From NCBI RefSeq assembly GCF_030247195.1, contig NC_080672.1, positions 389,129,037 through 389,193,036 on the forward strand: DNA of 64,000 bases. The letters run 5' to 3'. Positions 34,196 to 46,025 of this stretch are shown here, one piece after another (the first letter of the stretch is position 1; each line of letters opens with the position of its first letter). The DNA is from Topomyia yanbarensis. Taxonomy: Eukaryota; Arthropoda; Insecta; Diptera; Culicidae. The notes beneath the pieces are model-generated. The model did no database searches. It was not told where the DNA came from and worked only from the letters and a program-made list of their open reading frames with translations. Position numbers and translations under genes: made by a program.

Positions 34196-34308
34196 GGTGT
34201 TACGACCGAAAATTGGTCAAACAAGAATTTATGTAAACCGGTTAAAATTTTTATTAAAATTTAAAATTTTATTTATTCATACAGAATAAAGAAAACATAT
34301 TCACTCAA

Positions 34309-34650
34309 CTTTCCTTTTTGGCGAATGCGAATCGCCGGGCCTTTCGTTTGACTCTCTCCATCAAGTTTTGCACTCTTTGGTCACTTTCCTAGCCGCAGAA
34401 CGCCAGTTTGCGTTGAACTGCATCTCGATGACAGCAGTTCTTTGCGTCTTCTTGAAGTTCCACTTGACGCTTGCCCAATAATTTTAAATTGTCGGAGCTA
34501 TGGCGTGTTGCGAGGGTTCATGTCCTTGGGCACCACCTGGACGTTGTTAGCGACATACCACTCTATGGCCTTTTTCCGTAATGGTAAGACATCTAATCCG
34601 GCCAAAACAGAACGAAACAATTGTGTTGCTTAGTGTGCCAATCTGATCAT
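34309..34650 (-). pseudogene. Tc1/mariner-type transposase, C-terminal remnant
   Basis: In shifting minus-strand frames one reads a C-terminal transposase signature: AIEWYVANNVQVVPKDMNP, then after a frame change pieces like LKLLGKRQ in place of the usual proline-rich glutamate block, and finally LMERVKRKARRFAF. This order (spacer, NNV-VPKD-NP, glutamate block, basic VKRK-R-F tail) is typical of the IS630-Tc1-mariner superfamily DDE/D transposases that cut and paste at TA. Several frameshifts and stops make it inactive. The 3' side (about 34196) begins GGGTGTTACGACCG, possibly its inverted end. Confidence 0.6.
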
Positions 34651-34689
34651 CGGTAAGACCTTATAGAAGTTCAAGGAAGGTGCGCAGTG

Positions 34690-34850
34690 CAGAACCTTCT
34701 TTTTCCAACAATTCGCCGACTTCCATGCGAAAATTCATCACTTCTTCTACCGTTTCAGTTCCACCAATAACATCGTCCACGTAGAAGTGCTGGAACGGGT
34801 TTCTTCAGTTTTCCAGAAACGCTCCAGACTGCGCTCCAAAGAAATCCTCG
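34690..34850 (-). pseudogene. BEL/Pao-type reverse transcriptase fragment
   Basis: A minus-strand frame contains FYVDDVIGGTETVEEV followed by MEVGELLEKEG. YVDD is the catalytic reverse transcriptase box, and the FYVDD-xxGG-xxxVEE context matches BEL/Pao LTR retrotransposons. A stop lies shortly before it, and the frame ends after about 40 residues where the transposase remnant begins. Sequence at 34755-35030 in other frames may be more of the same element, but its order is not as expected, so I do not extend the call. Confidence 0.6.
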
Positions 34851-35896
34851 AAACAACCAAATTGGTGGTTGACGATGCTTGCGTAAGGGAATTTTAACTT
34901 GCCGAACTCGCAACAATTCAGCCGACAGGTAGAGAAAAAATTCGTCCCAGTTGTAGGCATCCAGCACACGGGAAGAACGAGTAGAAATGTTGGCACCTAG
35001 CACCATGAACTGGATCATTGCGTGCTCCACCTCTGGGCTGGAGGGAATCCTTTAAGTGTGACCTGGCGTTACAATACCCGCAGGCCCGAAGCCAGGGCTT
35101 TGTTTCGGGAGGGGCTTCAAAAAATTATTGCATAAATCTTTTCATTCTAATGACTTGAAATAGTCGCTAAAACTGATTAAAGTATTGAAAAGTTCTTAAT
35201 GAAAACAATTCCAAATCTAAGACAATGGAAACTAAACATGTTCTTTGGAACCAGAACGGCTATAGTACGTCGACAAATCATTGATGTTGAATTTGATTTT
35301 TATTATTTATTTACAAGTTTCAACATACTCTCGTTAAAACAATGGAAATTAAAAGTGTTTATGCGCTAACCAAATATGACAATCCTTGACGGTGCCAGAA
35401 AATTCGAGGTTTAAAACGCTAAATCGAAATGAGTAGATATATATCCATAAAATATTTGAACGAAGAGAATGTCGAAATTTGCACTAAATCTTCTGATTTA
35501 GCAAGCGGTTTGTGGATGCGCAGAAACGGTTTATCTTCTATTTTTTGATCTGCCACCTCCAACTATTACCAGTTCTATGGCATCAACATTTTTTGATATA
35601 TTCTAATTAAATGAAAGTATTTTCAAGACAGGCCGTGGCCTACTAGATCAGGGCCCCAGCCAAAAAGGATTTTTGATAATCGATAGGATTCAAATGCACA
35701 TTTCAATGACTTAATCAACTAAAGGAAACTGCCAAGAATTTATTATAACGAACGGGCATTCAATAAAAAAAATGAAAATAATTTCAAAATCTTTCTGTAA
35801 TGAGAGTAAAAAGCGTGAATCTTTTTCTCCAAGAGAATTCCTCTCTGGGCTCCATAGAAATGGGTGGCATGTTTCATTTCGCTCGGGTGCTGTTAG
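34851..35896. other. Noncoding sequence, nothing firmly recognised
   Basis: The part up to about 35090 may belong to the neighbouring BEL/Pao remnant. The rest is AT-rich with no recognised feature. Confidence 0.4.
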
Positions 35897-36170
35897 TTCA
35901 TTCGAAGATGGCGTCGAAACAGCACGCACTCAACGATCGAGTTGCGTAACGATACCATCGAATCATGTTTTGTACGTGCCGGGTCAGGTAAGAAGAAATG
36001 AGAACTCGATAAGGGTAACTTCCGTAAGCAAAACCTCCATTTTCACCTTTAGCAAATGTTTCACATTACGAATACCTTATGCGTCTCATGTACAATGGCC
36101 GGAAGTCAATAGCCTCCGTATTTGGCTGGAGCATCACCTCCTGCTTCTACGACTCACTCATCACGACAGG
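35897..36170 (+). other. Candidate pair of host exons with a 65-bp intron
   Basis: A segment ending CGGGTCAG is followed by GTAAGAAG (35988), and TTTTCACCTTTAG ends at 36052. The enclosed 65 bases have the length and borders of a typical short dipteran intron. If spliced, one frame stays open from 35897 through 36170, about 70 codons, with an acceptor-like CTGTTAG before it and a donor-like CAGGTAACC after it. No stop occurs in that frame, but I recognise no domain and see no start codon. Chance is a serious alternative. Confidence 0.25.
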
Positions 36171-36369
36171 TAACCACAGTAAGAATGAAAGTATCAGTTT
36201 CTTTTGTTTTTCCGACGATTCATATGAAAGGAAGTGTTTCAGTCACACTCAGCATACTGAGTAGGTATCGTGACCGGTGTCTTTGTTGGTTCAAAATAGC
36301 AATCTTCCTCAAAATTCTCTCATTAATTTGTTCAAACCAAACAAGATACAAATTTGTTAAGATTCACTA

Positions 36370-39300
36370 AAAAACATGTTTTTTTTTAATTTATTTTTGG
36401 AAAAATTCGTTAGGGGGCTTTAGCCGGCGCATAACCAGACAACGTGCTCGATGTCATGATAACCCTCGTCGCAAGCGCAGGCTACTCTGTGCAAGCCTAA
36501 TAGAAAATGTGCATCCAACGTATAGTGGTTGGACTTAAGCTGGAACCTTACACATTACAATCCCGACACACATCCATCCCCCTGAACTAAGGCTTCATCG
36601 ATACTTTCGGTATGACAGAATGTAGCCATCGTTCAAATTCCTCATTGCTCTACGATGTTTGCCAGCTGTTATATAACCTTGCTAATGAATCGACCTTTTC
36701 ATCACACGGTATGAAACAATGAGAAGAAACCCAAATAAATCTAATCTGGTAAGATTTTAAAGATAACGTAGGCGGGGCTCCCGTATCTACCCCAGAAAAT
36801 GCGAGAATTGCTTTTGGGACTTCATTGCACGAAGGGCCTCGATAGAGCTGCGGCTGTCCGAAATGATGAAAAGTATACTGAATAGCAGCTAATTCTGCGT
36901 CGCAAACTGAAGCAGGATCATTGAGCTTGAATGAAAGTGACATTGACGAAACTGGACCCACCGAGATTTTATCCGACAATATCGTTGTTTAGTATAGCCT
37001 AATCGGGTATCCTGGTGAAACATCTCACCATGTTCCAGTTATTGTCCGGAGAAAATTGATTCTTTGTTGGCATTTCTGTCTTCCTAGAAGATACGAGCAC
37101 AGCTTTCTCCGTGAAGATTTCGATACCCAGCTGGAGAGCCCAAACGGACAAATTGTCCAAGGTACCTTGCAATAGTTTTTGCAAATCAATACAGCTTTGG
37201 GACCTGTAACAGAGACCACTCCATTCGTCTTCAAGATACCTTAGCGTGGGGGAATTGATATTGATAATGTCATTCACGTACAAATATAGAGAAGGGGACT
37301 TAGACATGAGGAAGACCCATCTAGCTAAATCGCGATGTTGTTAACTCACCATGCGAAAAATGCATGTGTTTTTCAGACAACAGGTCTTAGCTAAAAATTG
37401 TTTTAAATCGGTGAAAGACAATACTGGTGCAGCTTCTCTGAAAGATCGTTGATTGCAACTGAATCAAATACCCTCTTAGAATCCAACAAAACTGATGCCC
37501 TCTGCCTTTTGTTAGCATAAACCATTTGGATTTCTGTAGATAGCAACACAAGACAATCATTCGTACTTTTGCATTTGCGGAAGCCAAATTATGTATTTGA
37601 CAGTTAGCCATTTGCTTCAACCCAATTGTCGAGGCGAAACACGATAATTTTCTCGGACAACTTCCGGATACAGGAAAGCATTGTAATTGGCCGGAAAGAG
37701 TTGTGGTACGGAGGCTAGTTTTCCAGGTTTTGAAATGGCGATGACTTCCCCTTGCCTCCAGTCATAAAAAACAATGTTACCCTTGTGGAACCTTTTAAAT
37801 AAATTCAACAAGATCTTTTTCGCTGGGTCATGCTAATTCTTCAGCACGTTGAATGTGATTCTGTCTAACCCCGAGGTGTTATTGTCGCATGATAAGATAG
37901 CGAATGAGAACTCCACCATCGAAAACGGGTTTCGTTCACAGTATCATTCTTGGCGAAAGCGAATATCCAGCGATTTGACTTTTCCACGTTCTCATTGGTA
38001 CTGTCACGGTTACGCATGCGTTGAGGCGTTCTCCAAAGAGTTCTAATCGCTGTTGCTCTCGCTAACCCGCTGACGAACTGGCGCCAATAACTGCGTTTTT
38101 TGGGTTTTCATTAGATTCTTTATAGCTAGTGGGGAAGTTCTTGAGTGGATTCGATTTTGTCAGATATCGCAGTCGTGTAACTCTTCCAATCAATGTGCCG
38201 TGTGAGGTCATAGGAGACATTGATGGTTTGTGATAGTTTGAACCGTTAGCAATTGAAATCACGATAGACCAATGATCGCTACAGTAAAGATTAGGAATCA
38301 CCTTCCACGTGCAATCTAACTGTAACGATGTCGAGCATAGCGATAAATCCAAGACGCTTACGCATACTGGAGGTGCAGGAATTCATGTCCTTTCTCTCGT
38401 TTTTAAGATGATCATGTTGAAATTGTCGTAAAGATCTTGGATTAATGTTAATCTGTTATCATTGTGAAGACAACCTCATACCGTACCGTGCAAGTTAAAG
38501 TCTCCTGAGCCAGTAGTTCAGGCCGCAGTGCCAGTAGAAATTTCCTAATATTACAAAGCGTTCTGTGGCCTACAGAGGCTCCAGGAGGAATGTAGATGGA
38601 AGCAACACAATGATCATTGTCTGATTTGACAAGCAACTTCAATGTCTGGTATCGAAGGAATATTAATCCTGTCGAAAGAATAGCACTCTTCAATCGCTAA
38701 AAGTATTCCATAAAGTTATTCTCGATCCAGACAAATTATATTTACGTCGTGAAAGCTGCTCAACGGGAATTAACCAAGTTTCACATAATAGAATGCATCA
38801 CATTTTAAACTGTGTAGTAAAAATTTGAAGGAATCGATTTTCGGGAGGATACTTCAACAATTTCACTGTAGAACAGCGATCGAATCGATGACCATCGAAG
38901 GATACAATCGCTGCAAGAAGGGTTCATTTATCACACAACTGCTTCAAAAATGATTTATTTTAAGAGTATCATTAGGAAGGAGGAAAATAAGGTTCACGAT
39001 GTCAGAAAATTCCATTACTGAGCTGAGTGTCTGTGTGATGAAATGGAACATTTGGGGTTTACGCTGTCTTTGTAAGTGGTGGGCACTCTTTGCTAGAATT
39101 CAAATTTCTAAGTCCGGGAGCAAATTGCTTCGGCTTTAAGGCATCACTGGATTTCTTAGGTGTCGTTGCTGCAGGTCAGCTTGGGACCCTTACGAGATAA
39201 TCTAGGGGAGGCAAGATTTCTCCTCTTCCTGGACTCCTCCGCGTTAACAAAAGATGTTCCATCTTGTGGATCATCAGGACATAATTATAGGTATCTATGT

Positions 39301-39760
39301 TGCAAGAGTCATCCTCATCCTCCTAATTGCGCTTCTTTTCGCCACTATAAGTACCTGTGTGCCCCACTATTTCAAATTACTGTTGCCCGCGGTGCAGAAT
39401 AACAGGTAAATTTTGTCAGAAAAAATACAGTCAAAAAGAAAACACCCGGCGTAGGTCACCTGAAGCGAGCCTGTCAAAGAATAGGTAATCTTACCCCACT
39501 CAGTTTTTTGCGGAATGCAATTGTTTGCAATCTAAGATCTTAATCTGTTGAAGTAAGGGGTACTTAAAGCAACCAACACCGTTCTTCAACAGTTCTTCGC
39601 AATTCAGACCCGATTCGAATACCACCCCGTCAATTTCTACGGACATTTCTGGTACATAGACTTTAAACTCCCATGTAAAGCGCTCAAAGCAAGCAGTACT
39701 GTTTGTCTGGCCGAAGTCATTCAATATAACACGTATCATGTTTGCCTGAACTCGTGTGAA
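36370..39760 (-). pseudogene. Decayed I-clade (MosquI-like) LINE
   Basis: Remnants on the minus strand appear in LINE order. ORF1-like sequence lies at about 39500-39740. An apurinic-type endonuclease follows at about 38060-38900, with GDFNLHG, LDLSLCSTSL and SDHWSIV. Reverse transcriptase is at about 37000-37810, with KGNIVFYDWRQ, a KRVFDSV-like block and a damaged catalytic box. RNase H is at 36650-36980 (AELAAIQY, WVSSHC, DEKVDSLA). A C-terminal zinc-finger region reads YHDIEHVVWLC at about 36420-36500. Endonuclease plus reverse transcriptase plus RNase H, and the detailed wording, fit the mosquito I clade. Many stops and frameshifts and the lost active site make it inactive. Confidence 0.75.
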
Positions 39761-40778
39761 CTGTGTTGCAGCTGGGTACTAAGTACCTGCGAAAACGAAA
39801 AGCCAGTGTTTCAAATAAACCCCACATTTCGCTCCAAGGAGCCTGTTTCCAAAAGCGCGATGGAAACCAATCGTTGTTATGCACGCTTCTGGGAATGTGT
39901 AAAAATCAAAGCAATCCAAGTAAGTTTTGACTCTTAGGTTTTCACTCCTGCTTTTCGAGTGTTCACTGCGGTTTGCGATTCTTGTTCTGTCGCCGCTTGT
40001 AGACCGAATTTAATTTAAACTTTGCTAACAGTTCTTCAAGATTTGTACGTGTAACCTATCTCAAATCTGGAGAAAAAAAATATTTCTACTGGAGTGAAGA
40101 AATCCAAAAATTTAAATGCATAGTGGAAGGATGCACAGGTGTACTATTTATTACTGTAACAGCCGTGTACGCTAACCATTGAATGCCAACCTGCGAGGTC
40201 TATCGAAAAAGAAGGTTTCACCACGAACTGTACCAAGGTTCTGTTTTGCTTTTGTGCTTGATAAAAATAAAGATTAACAATCTTAATTGAGCTCAACTCG
40301 GGCTTTTAAACTGTATACTGCAATTATAATCTAGTAACCTGTTTTAGCTCCTTGGCGGTTTTCACTCTTCAGGAGCAAAAAAAAACTATGAGTGATTAAA
40401 TCATGGATTTCAATGATTCGTCAAACTATGGTTTTTTCAACGCATGCTGATTGGAGTTATTTTTGAAACACTGCGAAAAGCCCATTATACTCCCACAGTC
40501 ATGGTCCAATTTCACCCACACTGCGACATGTTTTGATAGTGTTTTGAATGGGATCCTTCCTTGAAAATACGATCACCATAGTCTGGTAGACCTTGTACAA
40601 ATAAGGTAGATGTACCAATAGTCGCATACTTAAAGAAAACTTTTACTAAAAATTCGATGAATAGATCTATGGGCAATGTTAAAACATTAAACGAAAGCTC
40701 TCAATCCCCACTTCATAGGAAAAATATGAAGATGGTTTAATAATCAATTTATGTATTTGAACTGGAGTCGACTGTTTT
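39761..40778. other. Noncoding sequence, nothing recognised
   Basis: May include more upstream LINE sequence near 39760-39900, but no convincing frame remains. Ends at the target duplication of the next element. Confidence 0.4.
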
Positions 40779-40847
40779 CAATTTTTAGGTTAGGTGTATG
40801 GCTTTGCAGTCTAATTTTTAAGCAAAAACAAACTATTTTGTCTTCAT

Positions 40848-40882
40848 CCGACGTTTCGGTCCGTTTGGGACCTTTTTCAAGG
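40848..40882 (-). other. GGTCC-loop-GGACC hairpin followed by GAAACGTC, left-arm copy
   Basis: On the minus strand, GGTCC, CAAAC and GGACC form a perfect 5-bp stem, directly followed by GAAACGTCGG. This resembles stem II plus the 3' core of hammerhead motifs, but the upstream string is CTTGAAA instead of CTGATGA, so catalysis is unlikely as written. Confidence 0.4.
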
Positions 40883-41688
40883 ATTCTAAAAGTTTATTGA
40901 TGTGAAAATTACATTGTATAACATTGTCTTATAAATTTTACCGATAATTGTTGTTTTGTTGTCAGATCTGCTGTTGTACAACAATGGATTGTCATATGAT
41001 TTTTCAGCTGTTTAAATAAAAGATAATCACCATATAATTCTTATTTTCGCCAGAACGAATTCTCTCCGTGTACTTACGATCATTTGTTCCGATCGTGTAA
41101 AGTTTTATCGGGATTGAAATGCTCGTCTTTTCACTCTGAATTCGGTTCAGTTAATATCTTTCAGCTAACTGCTAACTTTTGTAAATGTCAATTCTTTTTG
41201 AGTGTGTTGTGTTTTGCTACATGATGGTGTGTGTGATGATACCCTGTGTGTGATTACCTTAAGTTATTTCTCTCAATCCCTCTCTCTCTCTCTCGGCAGC
41301 AAGACTAGTGTTTGTGTGTCTGGTTTGTTTTGGTTCTCTCTTCGTCTTTCTCGTGTGTATCGTGTGCAGTAGCAAAACACAACACACTCAAAAAGAATTG
41401 ACATTTACAAAAGTTAGCAGTTAGCTGAAAGATATTAACTGAACCGAATTCAGACGAGCATTTCGATCCCGATAAAACTTTACACGAATGATCGTAAGTA
41501 CACGGAGAGAATTCGTTCTGGCGAAAATAAGAATTATATGGTGATTATCTTTTATTTAAACAGCTGAAAAACCATATGACAATCCATTGTTGTACAACAG
41601 CAGATCTGACAACAAAACAACAATTATCGGTAAAATTTATAAGACAATGTTATACAATGTAATTTTCACATCAATAAACTTTTAGAAT

Positions 41689-41723
41689 CCTTGAAAAAGG
41701 TCCCAAACGGGCCGAAACGTCGG
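41689..41723 (+). other. GGTCC-loop-GGGCC hairpin followed by GAAACGTC, right-arm copy
   Basis: Same motif as 40848-40882 on the plus strand. The one stem difference (GGACC to GGGCC) keeps pairing as a G-T wobble, so the fold is preserved in both arms. Confidence 0.4.
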
Positions 41724-41793
41724 ATGAAGACAAAATAGTTTGTTTTTTGCTTAAAAATTAGACTGCAAAGCCATACACCTAACCTCAATTTAT

Positions 41794-43315
41794 GTAATCG
41801 AAACCGCTTGTACCACTATAGGAACACATGTACCAATAGTGGTGCAATCGCTAATTTCGGTTCCTATTGTTGCAAATCCCATTGATTTCTTATGGGACTT
41901 GCAACTATAGGTACACTTTATCGACTATAGGTTCAAGGGACCTCAAAATTCAAAGAAAATCATTTTTTTATTACATTTCTTACAAAAGAAATGTATAGAT
42001 TCGCTCAAACTTTGACAACTTTTTCCGAGGCCCGGAGGGCCGAGTCTCATATACCAATCGACTCAGCTCGACAAATTGAGACAATGTCTGTATGTGTGTG
42101 TGTGTATGTGTGTATGTATGTATGTACAAAATGTCATGTAATTTTCTCAGCAATGGCTGAACCGATCTTAATGAAATTAGTTTCAAATGAAAGGCCTAAC
42201 GTTGCCATTTGACACTATTATTTTTGATTTTCGATATGTTGTTTACTTTCTGAGATATGGGCGATTTTGTCAAAACACGGCAGGTTTTTTGCGAATAACT
42301 TTCGAACAATACAATATTGTCCCACAAACTGCACAGAAATAGAAAGCTTGTAAAAATACCTCTCTAACAAGCTATACATTGTCTGAATCCGTGCACGAGT
42401 GGCGGAGATATTAGACATTTTGTATTTTTAGTCCTCGCTTACCAATTTCCACTAATTAAAAATGAGATTGTTTCATACAGAGTATTGCTTTACTGGTGCT
42501 TTAGGGGCAAAACTAAACCGATTTTGAATATCGGGGTATGAAAACACATCTACGTGATTCAAGGAATTCGATGTTGAGACCATTTTGTGAATTACCTTTA
42601 TAATAAATGAACTATTTCTCAAAAATCAATATATAAGTTCACTTCAAAGACAAAATAATGCGTTGATAAAGAAACAGTGAGTTCTAGTATTTATTCCTTG
42701 GATTAGGCATTGCGTTCAATCATGAGATAAATGTTGGATGGTATATCAATACACAGATCAACAAGTAATTCACCTAGTAATGAGATAAAAGATTTCTAAT
42801 ATAATTTTACTTGTGGCGTCACCGAAAGCAACTGTATGTTTGAAGCCAAAAAATCTAGCGAAAATTTAGCTCTTTTGCAAGATTTAGGTTATACTGGTTA
42901 TGGCGCAAAAATTACTACTTACATTATTTGTGATAAGAATGATAAGAATCTCTCTCTCTCTCTCTTTCTCTTTCTCTTTCTGTCTCTCTTCTATCGCATC
43001 TATCTAGCTATTTCTGTATGCATTTCTAAGTTGTTTGATAAGATCTTCTGCCAATCTGAAATATTTATTAATTGTAATTGCGAAGGTTTGAGAAAACAAA
43101 ACTATTTTTTGTCTGCTGCTACATCAACTCAACTTTAATTCAATTGTATTCAAAGCCTGTATCTACACTATAATTAAGGAAATTCATGGCTATATCAGAA
43201 AAATATTTGGCTTAACTGGGTAATATGAAAGTTTGACGATGGAAATTTTCAAAAGAGACATTCCACGTGCGATGTTTAAACTATTCGTATCTCTATTGAA
43301 TTTTGAATGAAATAT
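41794..43315. other. Noncoding sequence with dispersed repeats and microsatellites
   Basis: 41800-41940 holds several ACTATAGG/GTACCAATAGT strings also seen near 40610 and 46280-46310. 41990-42420 looks like a widespread arthropod dispersed repeat with a TGTATG microsatellite at 42098-42124, followed by CTCAGCAATGGCTGAACCGA. A CT-rich run lies at 42949-42988. The 100-residue frame at 42836-43138 spans that run and is not recognised. Confidence 0.5.
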
Positions 43316-43815
43316 ATGCTCAAAGACTGAAAGCTGAAGCCAGGATTTCGAAGACAAAATACATGAGAGGAAGAGGTTCTAGAGACGACAATGTGAACCT
43401 CCCACCTGAGTTCGGATTGACGGTAACGAAATCGAGATGGTCGACGAATTCATGTATTTGGGCTCACTGGTAACCGACGACAATGATAACAGCAGAGAAA
43501 TTCAGAGACGGATCTTAGCGGGAAATCGTGCCTGCTTTGGACTCCAGAGGACGCTCCGGTCGAACAAAATTCGCCGCCGCAGGAAGTTGATTATCTTCAA
43601 GACGCTGATTAGATCGGTGGTCCTCTACGGCCACGAGACTTGGACTATGCTCGTGGAAGACCAACGCACCCTTGGAGTTTTCGAACGAAAGATGTTGCGT
43701 ACCATCTATGGTGGTGTGCAGATGGAAGACGGAACGTTGAGCAGGCGAATGAACCATGAGTTGTATCAGCTGCACATTCGTTGTATTGGTACGAACTTTC
43801 ATGAAAAATAACGGA
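43316..43815 (+). pseudogene. RTE-clade LINE fragment, C-terminal reverse transcriptase region
   Basis: The frame at 43437-43811 reads VDEFMYLGSLVTDDND, then VVLYGHETWTMLVEDQRTLG and TIYGGVQMEDGT, closely matching 57630-57930 of the RTE pseudogene. Upstream bases from about 43316 match the TSKTKYM region in other frames. It breaks off after MNHELYQL. There is no catalytic box and no 3' end, so it is an internal fragment. Where the larger copy has a TAG stop this fragment has CAG. Confidence 0.85.
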
Positions 43816-44559
43816 TCAAAGACCAAAAATATCCACAAATTAGATCCAGGAAAAGAAGTTTCCCAAAGTACCCACTTTCGATGGGGGATGCAACTACAAT
43901 GTGTCTTCTAACTTTGAACCATTTCTTTTTCACAGTATTGGTCTGTATAGGACTTATTTATCCATATTTCCTGCACGAGAATTCCGAACGAAACAATATG
44001 AAAGCTAAAAGGATGAATGGAAAGACACTGCATTGCAATCAACTGAATGCACGGCTTTTATGCTATCGACATAGCCTAGACATTTCACACTATTTACTTC
44101 AATGCAAATAAAAACTTTGAAATATCTACCTGTCTCATTCACGAATCGCATTCTCCCTGTCGTTCTCTGCTCAAGGAGCTTGAAACCACATGTGACCTTG
44201 TCTCAATTTACTATATTCAATTGCGCGTTAAAATACTGGACCAGTAAATTCTATTCTGTACATAAATCTTTTTTCGGTAATATGTGACCAAAAAGTAAAC
44301 TTCGAATTCCAAAGCAAATTAAACGTTTCAGGTTCTTGATAACTAATTAAGGTCCAACAATAAAGTAGAAACACCAGATAATCTTAAAACGACGCCGTCA
44401 AGTAAAGAAGCATGAAAACAAAAAGAATAAAAAAGATGGAAGCCCTAGAAAGTCCATTGCATATTTATTACCCTTTTCTCAGAAGATGGGATTTTCAAAA
44501 ACATTTCAAAACTTTCTGATGCAATGGTTCTCAAATTCGTACAATCCATTTTTATTCAT
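43816..44559. other. Noncoding sequence, nothing recognised
   Basis: AT-rich, short frames only. Confidence 0.45.
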
Positions 44560-46025
44560 TTTCTTTATTCGAAAATGTTTTTAGCTTCAAATATATGACC
44601 ATTTCATTTTAATTAATCATTTCACTCCCCATCTTTTTATTCGTCTGCGTTCATTTTACTTATTTTATTCGTTTCATTATTTGGATTCACTCTGATCAGT
44701 TTATTCTTTTTGTGCATTTTACTCATATCATTCATTTAACATATTTTATTCATTGTTTTCATTGTATGCATTTTATTTATTTTTTCCAGTTTTTCATTTT
44801 GTTCAGTTTCTTCATTTTAATAATCTGACTACAGGTTATTTAAAGTTTCAGTTTTAATCATTTCATCCAAATAATTTATTTGATTCAATTTATTTCTCTA
44901 TATTAATTTATAACCTTTTACCATTGTTCAATTTTTCATTTTAATCAATGCATTTAATTCTGCTCATTTCCTTCTTTTTTCATTTTATCACTTCAGCTCA
45001 TTTTGTTTAATTCGTTTGTTTTATTTATGCATTTCATTTATTTTTTACTTTATTCATTTTGTTCATCCATTCTTTTTATTCATTTGATCCATTTTATTAA
45101 TTTGATTCATTGTATTCACTGGATGAATTAAATCAATTTGATTCGTTTAATTCATTTGATTAATTCGATTCATGTGATTCATATGATTCATTTGATTCAT
45201 TTGATTCATTTGATTCATTTGATTCATTTGATTCATTTGATTCATTTGATTCATTTGATTCATTTGATTCATTTGATTCATTTGATTCATTTGATTCATT
45301 TGATTCATTTGATTCATTTGATTCATTTGATTCATTTGATTCATTTGATTCATTTGATTCATTTGATTCATTTGATTCATTTGATTCATTTGATTCATTT
45401 GATTCATTTGATTCATTTGATTCATTTGATTCATTTGATTCATTTGATTCATTTGATTCATTTGATTCATTTGATTCATTTGATTCATTTGATTCATTTG
45501 ATTCATTTGATTCATTTGATTCATTTGATTCATTTGATTCATTTGATTCATTTGATTCATTTGATTCATTTGATTCATTTGATTCATTTGATTCATTTGA
45601 TTCATTTGATTCATTTGATTCATTTGATTCATTTGATTCATTTGATTCATTTGATTCATTTGATGCATTTGATTCATTTGATTCAATTGATTCATTTGTT
45701 TAATTTAATTTGATTCATTTGATTCATTTTATTCATATTTTTAATTTTATGCATTTCATGTTCAGTCATTTGTTTTATTTCATTCAATTTGTTAGTATGA
45801 GTCAATTTATTCTATTAATCTTATAACTATTTTTAAATATATATCTTAATTTTTATGTAATAACCTAATCTAATTTGATTCGTGTATATTATAATTTTGA
45901 TTTACATTAATTTTTCTACTCATTTTATGAATTTAAAAACCTATTGTTTAATTTTTTGCTTTACTTTTTTATTTCGGTCGTTTTGTTGATTTCTATAATT
46001 TATTCAGTTTATTCGAAATTTTATT
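44560..46025 (+). repeat. Degenerate TTCATTT-type low-complexity halo
   Basis: T-rich sequence on both sides of the pure array at 45173-45712, made of diverged TTCATT, TTATTC and ATTCATTT strings. It looks like older, mutated versions of the central unit. Confidence 0.7.
45173..45712 (+). repeat. 9-bp satellite (GATTCATTT)n
   Basis: About 60 copies of GATTCATTT, nearly perfect in the centre and with single changes at the borders (GATGCATTT, GATTCAATT, CATATGATT). Because nine is a multiple of three and the unit lacks stops in several frames, it reads as (Ile-His-Leu)n on the plus strand and (Met-Asn-Gln)n on the minus strand. I do not regard either as a protein. Confidence 0.97.

Larger units (their letters stand above)
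40787..41785. mobile_element. 999-bp foldback element with 8-bp target duplication
   Basis: Arms 40787-41222 and 41369-41785 are inverted copies with few differences, starting AGGTTAGGTGTATGGCTTTG on both strands. They surround a 146-base centre rich in GT and CT runs. Outside the ends lie CAATTTTT (40779-40786) and CAATTTAT (41786-41793), an 8-bp duplication with one mismatch. Each arm carries a conserved hairpin followed by GAAACGTCGG (see 40848-40882 and 41689-41723). No coding frame. An 8-bp duplication suggests hAT-type mobilisation, which is inference. Confidence 0.75.

Noticed and set aside
39028..39075. Start of a plus-strand LINE endonuclease (MKWNIWGLR-like)
   Set aside because: The surrounding LINE is clearly on the minus strand, and nothing downstream on the plus strand continues an endonuclease.
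45138..45713. Plus-strand (IHL)n and minus-strand (MNQ)n frames
   Set aside because: By-products of the 9-bp satellite, with no start context or domain outside the array.
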